From: an uncultured Microbacterium sp.
GTDB taxonomy: Bacteria; Actinomycetota; Actinomycetes; Actinomycetales; Microbacteriaceae
Reading direction: 5' to 3'
DNA: 64,000 nt
Assembly: GCF_900078385.1 (NCBI RefSeq)
Contig: NZ_FLQR01000007.1
Location: forward strand, 353,134-417,133
The notes beneath the pieces are model-generated. The model had not been told where the DNA came from and ran no database searches. It saw only the letters and a program-made list of their open reading frames with translations. The position numbers were made by a program, and so were the translations under genes. Every line of letters begins with the position of its first letter. Position 1 is the first letter of the stretch. Below, one piece after another: positions 33,482-43,400 of the stretch.

Positions 33482-34735
33482 TCAGCGCGTCCAGACCCGC
33501 ACGTGCTCGACACGGAAGCGATGCGGGAGCGCCGCCACGTCGCGGACGCCGGTGGCGGGCGGCAGCTCGAAGACGTCGAGCATGAGCTGCACGGGGTAGT
33601 CGATCCGTTGGGCGACGGTCTTGACCCAGCGTCCGTCGATGAAGAACCGCAGGCGGTCCGGTGTCCACTCGACGGCGTAGTCGTGCGGCTGCGTCAGGTC
33701 GCCCCTGACGCGGATCCGCTCGACGTCGTCGTGCAGGCGCGGGTCGTGGTGCGCTTTGACGCCGACGGTCACCCAGCCGCCCTCGTCGTCGATGTCGTGC
33801 CCGAAGACCTCGGAGACGCAGATCTCCCCACTGTCCTCGGGGCGGTCCTCGAAGCCGATGGGCCAGAACGCGACCATGGCATCCGGATGCCGGATCGCCG
33901 ACAGCCGCACCCCGATGACGCCGAAGCGCGGCAGCCACAGGCGGCGCTCCGGCTGCTCCTCGCGGACGACGAGCCCCTCCCGGAAGCGGTGCTGGCCGGT
34001 CGCGCTGCCCACCGGCCCGGAGAACTGCCCTGTCTGCACATGGGACACGCGCACGTCGCCGTCCCATTCCGGCGCCCACGGCGGGGTGTCCGGGTCGATC
34101 CGCAGCCCGAGCCCGTCGCCGGTCCGCCACCGCGCGGCCGTCGACCCTCGACTCGACCAGTGCGGGAGGTAGTGCGGCCACCAGCGTCCCTGGTCCAGCT
34201 CCGCGCCGTCGAACCGCTCCTCCTGCAGGCTCCCGGCAGCCTGCAGGGGCGACATGTCGAGCGCCCAGATGCGGAACGTCAGCTCACCGCCGCGCCACGG
34301 CTCGGTGCCCTCGCCCTGCGCTTCGAATCCCGCCCGCGCGCACAGCGCGTTCGATGGCGCGTTGTCGACACCGGGGTACGCGACGAGCAGATCGCGCCGC
34401 CCGTCCGCGCGGACCTCCGCCAGGAGGGCCCGCAGCGCCGCGCCCGCCACACCGCGTCCCTGATGCTCCGACAGGACCGACCAGCCCGTCTCGAAGGCGG
34501 GACGGCCGTCGTGGTCCACGGCCCAGTACCCGATGCCGCCGGCCGGTTCACCGTCGACGTCGATCCGGAACATGCGGGCGTCGTCGGTCTCCCACAGCCG
34601 CAGGTAGCGGGCGTGACGATCCCGGACCTCGGCCGGCGTCTCCGGCCCGCCGAGGTGCACCGTCATGCCGGGCGCGTTCATCCGCTCGAGGAGCGCGAGG
34701 TCGCCCTCGCTCCAGCGCGTCAGGGTCACCGTCAT
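33482..34735 (-). CDS. GNAT acetyltransferase fused to a GH16-like domain
   Basis: This 417-aa two-domain protein has residues 1-160 as a GNAT acyltransferase (ETGWSVLSEHQGRGVAGAALRALL, NAPSNALCARAGFE). Residues about 172-416 resemble family 16 glycosidases/laminarinases (WPHYLPHWSSRG, YAVEWTPDRLRFFIDGRWV, PVQLMLDVFELP). The GH16 catalytic signature GE(I)D(x)xE reads E304-I-C306-V-S-E309: both glutamates remain but the central Asp is Cys. No signal peptide is present, so both domains are cytoplasmic. The frame is continuous. CACGAT six bases before ATG 34735 suggests a leaderless start. Substrates are unknown, and the fusion is unusual. Confidence 0.75.
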   Translation of the reverse strand: MTVTLTRWSEGDLALLERMNAPGMTVHLGGPETPAEVRDRHARYLRLWETDDARMFRIDVDGEPAGGIGYWAVDHDGRPAFETGWSVLSEHQGRGVAGAALRALLAEVRADGRRDLLVAYPGVDNAPSNALCARAGFEAQGEGTEPWRGGELTFRIWALDMSPLQAAGSLQEERFDGAELDQGRWWPHYLPHWSSRGSTAARWRTGDGLGLRIDPDTPPWAPEWDGDVRVSHVQTGQFSGPVGSATGQHRFREGLVVREEQPERRLWLPRFGVIGVRLSAIRHPDAMVAFWPIGFEDRPEDSGEICVSEVFGHDIDDEGGWVTVGVKAHHDPRLHDDVERIRVRGDLTQPHDYAVEWTPDRLRFFIDGRWVKTVAQRIDYPVQLMLDVFELPPATGVRDVAALPHRFRVEHVRVWTR

Positions 34736-35055
34736 CCGCCCATCGTGCACCCGGCCGCCGACACGACGGCCACCCCGTCGCCGACACGACGGCATCCGGA
34801 GCCCGCCACCGCGACGAACCGCAGGACCGGGCGTGACAGGTGGGGCACAGGTGGCACACCCGCCCCGCCAGTCGCACCGCATCCTGCAGATTGCACCGCA
34901 CCCGCCCGCCCCGCGCGCGGATGTCGGGACCGAACAATGCGCCGCGGCGCCGCGACCCGGCAGTGTTGTCGAAGTCATCCAACCGAGTTGGGGTGGTGTT
35001 GTGGGAGTCCTACCGTCGTGGCTGACCACCTCTGTCAACGCCGAAAGGTCCTGCG
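34736..35055. other. 320-bp divergent intergenic region
   Basis: The region separates the GNAT-GH16 gene from the acyl-CoA oxidase-like gene. It holds the CACGAT box of the former (34747-34742, minus strand), a 15-bp direct repeat (34756-34770 and 34779-34793) and the promoter at 34988-35016. No convincing additional gene is seen in any frame. Confidence 0.6.
34988..35016 (+). promoter_or_regulatory. promoter TTGGGG-N17-TACCGT
   Basis: TTGGGG (34988-34993) and TACCGT (35011-35016) have the optimal 17-base spacing. The predicted start near 35023 leaves a 33-base leader for the acyl-CoA oxidase-like gene. Confidence 0.55.
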
Positions 35056-37161
35056 ATGACCGACGCCGCCGTCCGTCCGAAGAAGCCCGCCACCGACAAG
35101 CGCACGCCCGCCGGCGGCGCCCCGACCGCTGCGCACTCCGCGGAGGAGGCGAACGAGGCCCGCATCCGCATCCCCGCCGTCACCGACCTGCTGCTCGGCA
35201 CGTGGGCGGAGACGCGCCGCGAAGCGCGACAGCTGATCAAGGACCCGGCGTTCTGGCGCATCGAAGGCCAGCCGATGCCCGAGCACCGCGAGCGCGTCTT
35301 CGGGCAGCTGCGGCTTCTCGCGGACAACGGCGGCTCCCGCCGGGCCTTCCCGAAGGAATACGGCGGCCTGGGCGACAACGGCGCGAACCTGGCCGGGTTC
35401 ATGGACCTCGTGCTCGCCGACCCGAGCCTGCAAATCAAGTCCGGCGTGCAGTGGGGGCTGTTCGGGTCGGCCATCCACCAGCTCGGGACGAAGAAGCACC
35501 ACGACGCGTGGCTGCCGGACGTCATCAGCCTCGCGCTGCCCGGCGCCTTCGCGATGACCGAGACCGGGCACGGCTCCGATGTCGCCGCCATCGGCACCAC
35601 GGCCACGTACGACCCCGACGCGGAGGAGTTCGTCATCCACACCCCGTTCCGGGGTGCGTGGAAGGACTACCTCGGCAACGCCGCCCTGCACGGACGTGCT
35701 GCGACGGTGTTCGCCCAGCTCATCACCGGCGGCGTCAACTACGGCGTGCACTGCTTCTTCGTGCCGCTGCGCGACGAGAACGGCGCGTTCCTGCCCGGTG
35801 TCGGCGGCGAGGACGACGGCGCGAAGGGCGGCCTCAACGGCATCGACAACGGCCGTCTGCACTTCGACCACGTGCGCGTGCCGCGTGAGAACCTGCTCAA
35901 CCGCTACGGCGACGTCGCGCCCGACGGCAGCTACTCGAGCGAGATCTCCAGCCCCGGCCGCCGCTTCTTCACCATGCTGGGCGCGCTCGTGCAGGGCCGG
36001 GTCTGCCTCGACGGGGCGACGACGACCGCCACGGCGCTCGCGCTGAACATCGCGATCACCTACGCGAACCAGCGTCGCCAGTTCGACTCCGGTGCGGGGA
36101 CGGACGAGGTCGTGCTCCTCGACTACGGCAAGCACCAGCGCCGCCTGCTGCCCCGCATCGCGCAGGTCTATGCGCAGTTCTTCGCCAACGACGAGCTGGT
36201 GCGGAAGTTCGACGGCATCTTCGGCGGCGCGCACGACACGTCCGAGGAGCGCGAGGACCTCGAGACCCTCGCCGCTGCGCTGAAGCCCCTCTCGACGTGG
36301 AACGCGCTGGACACGATCCAGGAATGCCGCGAAGCGTGTGGCGGTGCCGGCTTCCTCGCCGAGAACCGTCTCGTGGGGCTGCATCAGGACCTCGACGTCT
36401 ACGTGACGTTCGAGGGCGACAACAACGTGCTCCTGCAGCTCGTCGGCAAGCGCCTGCTGAGCGACTTCGCCCAGCAGTTCCGTGGCGCGGATGCCGCGAA
36501 GCTGGCGAAGTACGCCGTCGGACAGACGGCGGGCAAGGTCTTCCACGGCGCGGGTCTCCGTCAGCTCGGGCAGGCCGTCGCCGACTTCGGGTCGCCGGCG
36601 CGCTCGGTCGAACTCGGCCTGCGCGCCGAGCAGCAGCACGAGCTGCTCGCCGGACGCGTCGAGCAGATGATCTCGGACATCGCAGCGCGCATGCGCCCGG
36701 CATCCAAGGCGACCCCTGTCGAGGCGGCGGCGATCTTCAACGCCAACCAGAGCGAGCTCATCGAGGCCGCCCGCGCACACGGCGAGCTGCTGCAGTGGGA
36801 GGCGTTCTCGGATGCCGTCAACGCGGTGGACGACGACGGCACGAAGCAGGTGCTCACGTGGCTGCGCGACCTCTTCGGCCTGACCCTCATCGAGAAGCAC
36901 CTCGCGTGGCACCTCATCAACGGGCGCCTGTCGACGCAGCGCGCGGCGACGGTCACGCGGTACATCGACCGGCTGTGCCTGCGGCTCCGCCCGCACGCGC
37001 AGGATCTCGTGGATGCCTTCGGCTTCGAGCCCGAGCACGTCCGTGCCCCGATCGCCTCGGGCGCGGAGCGCGCGCGCCAGGACGAGGCCCGGGCGCACTA
37101 CGTCGCGCTCGCCGCCTCCGGCGAGGCCCCGGTCTCGGAGAAGTCGCTGCGCAAGAAGTAG
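35056..37161 (+). CDS. acyl-CoA dehydrogenase/oxidase family flavoprotein
   Basis: This 701-aa protein has the length and layout of acyl-CoA oxidases rather than the usual 380-aa dehydrogenases. FAMTETGHGSDVAAIGTTATYD is the flavin/acyl-CoA-contacting middle region. RRQFDSG is a helical-domain motif, and YVTFEGDNNVLLQLVGKRLL supplies the catalytic glutamate typical of ACOX. An ACOX C-terminal helical domain follows from about 490. It introduces a trans-2 double bond into an acyl-CoA in beta-oxidation; whether electrons go to oxygen or ETF is not evident. A promoter with near-consensus spacing precedes it and a strong hairpin follows. Confidence 0.87.
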   Translation: MTDAAVRPKKPATDKRTPAGGAPTAAHSAEEANEARIRIPAVTDLLLGTWAETRREARQLIKDPAFWRIEGQPMPEHRERVFGQLRLLADNGGSRRAFPKEYGGLGDNGANLAGFMDLVLADPSLQIKSGVQWGLFGSAIHQLGTKKHHDAWLPDVISLALPGAFAMTETGHGSDVAAIGTTATYDPDAEEFVIHTPFRGAWKDYLGNAALHGRAATVFAQLITGGVNYGVHCFFVPLRDENGAFLPGVGGEDDGAKGGLNGIDNGRLHFDHVRVPRENLLNRYGDVAPDGSYSSEISSPGRRFFTMLGALVQGRVCLDGATTTATALALNIAITYANQRRQFDSGAGTDEVVLLDYGKHQRRLLPRIAQVYAQFFANDELVRKFDGIFGGAHDTSEEREDLETLAAALKPLSTWNALDTIQECREACGGAGFLAENRLVGLHQDLDVYVTFEGDNNVLLQLVGKRLLSDFAQQFRGADAAKLAKYAVGQTAGKVFHGAGLRQLGQAVADFGSPARSVELGLRAEQQHELLAGRVEQMISDIAARMRPASKATPVEAAAIFNANQSELIEAARAHGELLQWEAFSDAVNAVDDDGTKQVLTWLRDLFGLTLIEKHLAWHLINGRLSTQRAATVTRYIDRLCLRLRPHAQDLVDAFGFEPEHVRAPIASGAERARQDEARAHYVALAASGEAPVSEKSLRKK

Positions 37162-37169
37162 CCCGAGCC

Positions 37170-37197
37170 CGTCCCGGCGCCCGCGCGCGCCGGGACG
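37170..37197 (+). terminator. strong hairpin after the acyl-CoA oxidase-like gene
   Basis: An 11-bp stem, CGTCCCGGCGC with GCGCCGGGACG, and a six-base loop lie nine bases after the stop. This is the strongest hairpin I found in the window. It is followed by TCGGGG rather than a U-tract. Confidence 0.6.
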
Positions 37198-37211
37198 TCG
37201 GGGCCGGTGCG

Positions 37212-37217
37212 TAGGGT
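37212..37217 (+). promoter_or_regulatory. -10 box TAGGGT of the leaderless tag gene
   Basis: TAGGGT ends exactly six bases before the GTG at 37224. Confidence 0.55.
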
Positions 37218-37223
37218 GGGCGG

Positions 37224-37793
37224 GTGAGCGACACCCGCACCGGACCAGACGGCATCGCGCGCTGCGCGTGGGTCGGCGATGACCCCGAGTACCGCCGGTA
37301 CCACGACGAGGAGTGGGGTCGGCCGCTGCACGGCGACCGCGCTCTGTTCGAGAAGATGAGCCTCGAGGGCTTCCAGGCCGGGCTCAGCTGGATCACGATC
37401 CTCCGGAAGCGCCCGCGCTTCCGCGAGGTCTTCGCGGGCTTCGACCCCGCCGTGGTCGCGGCGTTCGGTCCGGACGACATCGAGCGGCTCATGGCGGATG
37501 CCGGCATCATCCGCAACCGGCTCAAGATCGAGGCGACGATCTCCAACGCCCGCCTCCTGCTCGACATGGCGCCGGGCGAGCTCGACGAGTTCATGTGGTC
37601 GTTCGCGCCGGCCCGGCCTCCGCGCCCCGTGTCGTTCGCGGACGTCCCCGCGACGACAGCCGACTCGGATGCCATGAGCAAGGCGCTGCGGAAGCGCGGC
37701 TTCCGCTTCGTCGGGTCGACGACGATGTACGCGCTCATGCAGTCCGCCGGCATGGTCGACGACCACGTCGACGGATGCCACCGCGCCGCGTAG
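37224..37793 (+). CDS. tag: DNA-3-methyladenine glycosylase I
   Basis: This 189-aa base-excision repair enzyme removes 3-methyladenine from DNA. RCAWVGDDPEYRRYHDEEWGRPLHGDRALFEKMSLEGFQAGLSWITIL is the family hallmark. It includes the zinc-binding Cys near the N-terminus; the zinc His and terminal GCHR ligands sit at the C-terminus (VDGCHRAA). Length matches the family. The start is leaderless. It neighbours a UvrA-like gene, so a small DNA-repair cluster is possible. Confidence 0.93.
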   Translation: MSDTRTGPDGIARCAWVGDDPEYRRYHDEEWGRPLHGDRALFEKMSLEGFQAGLSWITILRKRPRFREVFAGFDPAVVAAFGPDDIERLMADAGIIRNRLKIEATISNARLLLDMAPGELDEFMWSFAPARPPRPVSFADVPATTADSDAMSKALRKRGFRFVGSTTMYALMQSAGMVDDHVDGCHRAA

Positions 37794-37869
37794 CGGCATC
37801 CCCTCGCCCTCCGCCCACCGAACCCGGGCTCACCGCGGACGCCCGCTGTCCGCAGTGCGGGGGAGACTG

Positions 37870-37875
37870 TAGGGT
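37870..37875 (+). promoter_or_regulatory. -10 box TAGGGT of the UvrA-like gene
   Basis: TAGGGT is six bases before a G at 37882. The 16-base leader carries GAGAGGA five bases from ATG 37898. Confidence 0.5.
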
Positions 37876-37897
37876 CGCACCGATCGAGAGGACCCGC

Positions 37898-40255
37898 ATG
37901 CCCGCTGAACGCGCCGCGCACATCGCCGATTCGCACGAGGTCATCCGTGTCGTCGGAGCCCGCGAGAACAACCTCAAGAACATCGACGTGGAGATCCCCA
38001 AGCGCCGCCTGACGGTGTTCACGGGGGTCAGCGGATCCGGGAAGTCCTCGCTCGTCTTCAGCACGATCGCCGCCGAGTCCCAGCGCCTCATCAACGAGAC
38101 GTACCCGACGTTCGTGCAGCAGTTCATGGGCCAGATCGGCCGCCCCGAGGTCGACGCCCTCGAGAACATCAGCCCCGCGATCATCGTCGACCAGGAGCGC
38201 ATGGGCTCCAACTCCCGCTCGACGGTCGGCACCGCGACCGACGCGCACGCGATGCTGCGCATCCTCTTCAGCCGCATCGGCCAGCCGCACGTCGGCTCGC
38301 CCCAGGCGTTCTCCTTCAACATCCCGTCGGCGTCGGGCAGCGGGGCGATCACGATCGACCGCGGACCCGACAAGGGCAAGACCGAACGCCGCAGCTTCGA
38401 GATCACGGGCGGCATGTGCCCGCGCTGCGAGGGGCTCGGCGAAGTGAGCGACATCGACATCGACGAGCTGCTCGACCGCAGCAAGTCGCTCGCCGAGGGC
38501 GCCATCACCGTGCCCGGCTACAACGCCGACGGCTGGATGGTGCGCGCGTTCAGCGAGTCCGGCTTCGTGGATGCCGACAAGCCCATCGCCGACTACTCCG
38601 AGCAGGAGCTCGCCGACCTCCTCTACAAGGAGCCGACGAAGGTCAAGATCCAGAACATCAACATGACCTACGAGGGGCTCGTGCCCAAGGTCACGAAGTC
38701 GATGCTGCAGAAGGACCGCGACACGCTCCAGCCGCACATCCGCGCGTTCGTCGACCGGGCGGTGAAGTTCACGGCCTGCCCCGACTGCCGCGGGACGCGG
38801 CTCAACGAGGGTGCGCGGTCCTCGAAGATCCGCGGGGTCAGCATCGCGGATGCCGCGGCCATGCAGATCTCCGACCTCGCCTCGTGGCTGGCGACGATCG
38901 ACGACCCCGAGGTCGCGCCCCTCATGGCCGGCATGCGCCAGACGATCGACTCGTTCGTCGAGATCGGTCTCGGGTACCTCTCGCTCGACCGGGCCTCCGG
39001 GTCGCTCTCCGGCGGCGAGGCGCAGCGCACGAAGATGATCCGGCACCTCGGGTCGAGCCTCACCGACATCGCCTACGTCTTCGACGAGCCGACCGCGGGC
39101 CTGCACCCGCACGACATCCAGCGCATGAACGACCTGCTGCAGCAGCTCCGCGACAAGGGCAACACGGTCCTCGTCGTCGAGCACAAGCCCGAGGTCATCG
39201 ACATCGCCGACCATGTCGTCGACCTCGGTCCCGGAGCCGGCCGCCACGGCGGCGAGATCACCTACGTCGGCGACGTCGCAGGGCTGCGCGCCTCCGGCAC
39301 CCTCACCGGTCGCCACCTCGACCACCGCGCGACGCTCAAGCCCGGCACGCGCACCTCGACCGGCGCGCTGCCGATCCGCGGCGCGACGCAGCACAACCTG
39401 AAGTCCGTCGACGTCGACGTCCCGCTCGGCATCCTCACCGTCGTGACCGGCGTCGCGGGCTCCGGCAAGTCCTCCCTCATCCACGGCAACATCCCCGCCT
39501 TCGACGACGTCGTGGTGGTCGACCAGTCGCCCATCAAGGGGTCGCGGCGCAGCAGCCCGGCGACCTACACGGGGCTCCTCGACGTCATCCGCGCCGCCTT
39601 CGCGAAGGCGAACGGCGTGAAGCCCGCCCTCTTCAGCGCCAACTCGGAGGGCGCCTGCCCGGCGTGCCGCGGACTGGGCGTCATCGTGACGAGCCTCGGC
39701 ATCACGGCGAGCGTCGAGACGACGTGCGAGCTGTGCGGCGGCACCGGGTTCAGCGACGCCGTGCTGGAGTACACCCTCGACGGCCGCAACATCGCCCAGG
39801 TGCTCGCGCTGTCCGCCGCGGAGGCCGCGGAGTTCTTCCCGAAGGGCCCCGCGAACACGACCCTCGCCCGGATGATCGACGTGGGCCTCGGCTACATCAC
39901 GCTCGGACAGTCGCTCAACACCCTCTCGGGCGGCGAGCGGCAGCGCCTCAAACTCGCGATCGCGATGGCGAAGAAGGGCGCGGTCTACGTCCTGGACGAG
40001 CCGACGACCGGTCTGCACCTGGCAGACGTCGACAACATGCTCGCGATGCTGGACCGGCTCGTGGATGCCGGCAACTCCGTCATCGTCATCGAGCACCACC
40101 AGGCGGTCATGGCGCATGCCGACTGGCTCATCGATCTCGGACCCGGCGCCGGGCACGACGGCGGGCGGATCGTGTTCGAGGGGACGCCGGCCGAACTCGT
40201 CGCGACCGGCGACTCGCTCACCGCGGTGCATCTGCGGACGTATGTCGGGGCCTGA
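37898..40255 (+). CDS. short UvrA-like double ABC ATPase
   Basis: This 785-aa UvrA-family protein is about 150-200 residues shorter than housekeeping UvrA. Two ABC modules are present: GVSGSGKSSLVFSTIAAES with SLSGGEAQRTKM, and GVAGSGKSSLIHGNIP with TLSGGERQRLKLA. Zinc-finger pairs CPRCEGLG, CPDCRGTRL and CPACRGLG/CELCGGTG are retained. It belongs with shorter UvrA-like proteins found beside or instead of UvrA, some linked to antibiotic resistance (DrrC-like). DNA binding is likely; UvrB recruitment is uncertain. Open frame extends far upstream, but ATG 37898 has a good ribosome site and is the natural start. Confidence 0.87.
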   Translation: MPAERAAHIADSHEVIRVVGARENNLKNIDVEIPKRRLTVFTGVSGSGKSSLVFSTIAAESQRLINETYPTFVQQFMGQIGRPEVDALENISPAIIVDQERMGSNSRSTVGTATDAHAMLRILFSRIGQPHVGSPQAFSFNIPSASGSGAITIDRGPDKGKTERRSFEITGGMCPRCEGLGEVSDIDIDELLDRSKSLAEGAITVPGYNADGWMVRAFSESGFVDADKPIADYSEQELADLLYKEPTKVKIQNINMTYEGLVPKVTKSMLQKDRDTLQPHIRAFVDRAVKFTACPDCRGTRLNEGARSSKIRGVSIADAAAMQISDLASWLATIDDPEVAPLMAGMRQTIDSFVEIGLGYLSLDRASGSLSGGEAQRTKMIRHLGSSLTDIAYVFDEPTAGLHPHDIQRMNDLLQQLRDKGNTVLVVEHKPEVIDIADHVVDLGPGAGRHGGEITYVGDVAGLRASGTLTGRHLDHRATLKPGTRTSTGALPIRGATQHNLKSVDVDVPLGILTVVTGVAGSGKSSLIHGNIPAFDDVVVVDQSPIKGSRRSSPATYTGLLDVIRAAFAKANGVKPALFSANSEGACPACRGLGVIVTSLGITASVETTCELCGGTGFSDAVLEYTLDGRNIAQVLALSAAEAAEFFPKGPANTTLARMIDVGLGYITLGQSLNTLSGGERQRLKLAIAMAKKGAVYVLDEPTTGLHLADVDNMLAMLDRLVDAGNSVIVIEHHQAVMAHADWLIDLGPGAGHDGGRIVFEGTPAELVATGDSLTAVHLRTYVGA

Positions 40256-40271
40256 GGTCGACCCGCGCGCG

Positions 40272-40300
40272 ATGGGCAGTCGATGGGCAGTTCTGCCCAT
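40272..40300. promoter_or_regulatory. candidate operator: ATGGGCAG direct repeat plus palindrome
   Basis: ATGGGCAG occurs at 40272-40279 and again at 40283-40290, 11 bp apart. The second copy forms a perfect palindrome with CTGCCCAT at 40293-40300 across a TT spacer. It lies about 33-60 bp upstream of the TAGGCT -10 of the nine-gene operon. It could alternatively be a hairpin ending the UvrA-like transcript, but no U-tract follows. Confidence 0.5.
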
Positions 40301-40332
40301 GTCAAGGGGCATCGCGCCTCCCGGACCTGACG

Positions 40333-40338
40333 TAGGCT
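40333..40338 (+). promoter_or_regulatory. -10 box TAGGCT of the Ig/MoxR/kinase operon
   Basis: TAGGCT is six bases before a G at 40345. The leader is about 91 bases and carries GGAGGGGAG at 40418-40426 for the ATG at 40436. Confidence 0.5.
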
Positions 40339-40435
40339 GACACGGACCCTCGTCCACCCCCCGCGAGCGGCTGATTCAGCGATCAGCACCCGACGCGACG
40401 CAAAGACACACCCGACCGGAGGGGAGCCGGCCCAC

Positions 40436-43400
40436 ATGATGTCCTTCGCGTGGCTTCGTGCGCGCCCGCGCACCCTGGCTTCCGTCGGCGCACTCAGCGC
40501 CGCGGCCGTCACCATCGGCACGCTCGCCTTCATCTACGAGGGCAAGCCGACGACCGAGGTCGACCTCCACGACGGAGGAGTCTGGGTGACGAAGCAGTCG
40601 AGCCTGCTCGTCGGACACTTCAACCACGAGTCCCGCGTCCTCGACGGCGGACTGCGCACGAGCTCGGCGGAGTACGACATCCTCCAGTCCGGCTCGCAGG
40701 TGCTCGTCGTCGACACCACGGGTTCCACCGCGACGGCCATCGACCCGGCGCGGGTCCTCCTCTCCGACAGCGCCGACATCCCGCCCGGCTCGCAGGTGGA
40801 GATGGGCGGCGGCACCGCCGCGATCCTCGACCCGTCGGGGCAGCTCTGGGCCATGAAGTTCGCCGGCATCGGCTCGTTCGCGCCGGAGAAGGTCGACCCG
40901 CTCGCCGACCTCGGCAAGGGCGCGAAGATCACCGTCGGCACCGACGGCGTCGTCCATGCGGTCTCGGCGGAGCAGGGCGCGCTGTACAGCTACGCCCGCG
41001 GCACGGACGACGCCATCGCGCAGACGTCCGAGCGGGGTCTCGACGGCGTCGAGAAGGGCCACGACCTGTCGATCACGGCCGTCGGGGAGGTCGCGTTCGT
41101 CCTGGATGCCGACAGCCGCACCTTGCACGGCTCCAACGGCTCGCGCACCGAGGTCGCCCCGGACGCCGTCCTGCAGCAGGCCTCGGTCGTCAGCGACGCC
41201 GTCGCCCTCAGCACGCCGACCGATCTCGTCCGCGTCCCCGTCGGCGGCGGCGACGCGTCCACGCTCGCCTCGGAGGGCGCCGAAGGCACCCCCGCCGAAC
41301 CCGTCTTCGTCGCCGGCTGCTCCTACGCCGCGTGGTCCGGCTCCGGGCGCTTCGTCCGCGACTGCCCCGGCGAGGACGACGACCTCGTCCAGGAGATCGA
41401 GGGCATCGACGCCGCGAGCGTCCTCCAGTTCCGGGTGAACCGCGACGTCGTCGTCCTCAACGACGTCTTCGGCGGCGCCGCGTGGATGGCCAGCGACAGC
41501 ATGCAGCGCGTCGACAACTGGATGGACATCACCCCGCCCGAGGGTGAGGGTGAAGAGGAGGAGGAGACGACCGAGGAGACGGTGCAGACGACCCTCCCCG
41601 AGCGCACCGACCAGAACACCGAGCCCATCGCGAAGGACGACGAGTTCGGCATCCGCCCGGGTCGCACCACCGTCCTGCCGGTCCTCGACAACGACACGGA
41701 TGCCGACGGCGACGTCCTGGTCGCCTCGGCGAAGACCGACCCCGCCTTCGGCACGATCGAGCCCATCCACAACGGCGCGGCCCTGCAGATCACCGTCCCC
41801 GAGGATGCCAGCGGGTCGACGACGTTCACGTACCAGGTCGAGGACGGCCGCGGCGGAGACGCGACGGCGAAGGTCACGCTCTCCGTGCACGGCTGGCAGA
41901 CGAACGCGCCTCCGATCCAGAAGCGCACGACGGCCGTGACCGTCGAGACCGGCGGTGTCGCGTCCTACAACGTGCTGCCGGACTGGATCGACCCGGACGG
42001 CGACGACATCTTCCTCAAGACCGTCACGACCGACGGCGGCGACGAAGCCGACTACACCTCCGACGGGCAGATCACCTATCGCGCCATCGGCGGCGTGCAG
42101 GGCCGCAAGGACGTGCCGATCGTCGTCTCGGACGGGACGAAGGACGGCGGCGGCATCGCCCGCTACGACATCCGCCCGCTCGGCACCACCCTGCCCGTCA
42201 CGAACGCCGACCACGTCGTCACCCGCGAGGGCCGCAGCGTCAGCGTCTCGCCGCTGATCAACGACACGAGCTCCGGCCGCGAGGCGCTGCGCCTGACGCG
42301 CGTCGACGAGGTCGAGAACGCCCGCATCTCGCCGGACTTCGCCGACAAGACCTTCTCGTTCGTCTCGGACAAGGCCGGCACCTACTACGTGCAGTACCTC
42401 GTCTCGGCGGGCCCGAACTCCGTCCCGGGCATCGTCCGCGTCGACGTGCTGCCCGACGAGGACACCGCCCTGCCGCCCATCGCCGTGCGCGACGTCGCCC
42501 TCCTGCCGACCGGCGGCGACGTGCTCGTCAACGTGCTCTCCAACGACACCGACCCGGCCGGCGGCATCCTCGTCGTCCAGTCCGTCACCGTCGAGGCCGG
42601 CTCCGGCATCACCGCCGCCGTCCTCGGCCACGAGACGGTGCGCATCGCCGACCAGGCCTCGATCGACCAGCAGGTCCGCGTCACCTACACGATGTCCAAC
42701 GGCTCGACGTCGGTCGAGGGTGAGATCGTCGTGATCCCGGTTCCCGCCCCCGCGAAGCTGCGCGCGCCGGTCGCGAACGACGACCAGGTCGTCGTCCGGG
42801 CCGGCGACACCGTGACCATCCCGGTGATGGACAACGACTACCACCCGAACGGCGACACGATCCATGTCGCCCCCGACCTCGTCCCGCCGCTCGTCGACGA
42901 GGAGGACGGGGAGATCTTCGTCTCCGAGGACACCCTGCGCTTCCGCGCCTCCGACGAGCCGGGCACCGTCTACGCCACCTACGAGGCGGAGGACTCCACC
43001 GGGCAGCGCGACGCCGGCTACGTCACGATCCAGGTGCTGCCGCGCAACGACGAGACCAACGCCGCGCCGCGCCCGCAGGACCTCACCGCCCGCACGCTGA
43101 GCGGCGCGAAGGTCACCATCCCCGTGCCCCTGGACGGCATCGACGAGGACGGCGACTCCGTCGAACTCGTCGGCATCGCCGAGGCGCCGGCCAAGGGCCG
43201 CATCGTCACGACCGACGCGGCCTCCTTCACCTATCAGGCCTTCGATGAGTCGACCGGCGTGGACACCTTCGCCTACCGGGTGCGCGACGCGCTCGGCAAG
43301 GAGGGGACCGCCACGATCCAGGTCGGCATCGCGCCGGCCGAGACCACGAACCAGGCGCCCTACGCCCTCCGGGACTCCGTCATCATGCGCCCGGGCCGCG

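Noticed and set aside
34756..34793. 15-bp direct repeat in the 34.7-35.1 kb gap as an operator
   Set aside because: The 23-bp period is not helical and there is no dyad. It is more likely chance similarity in GC-rich spacer.
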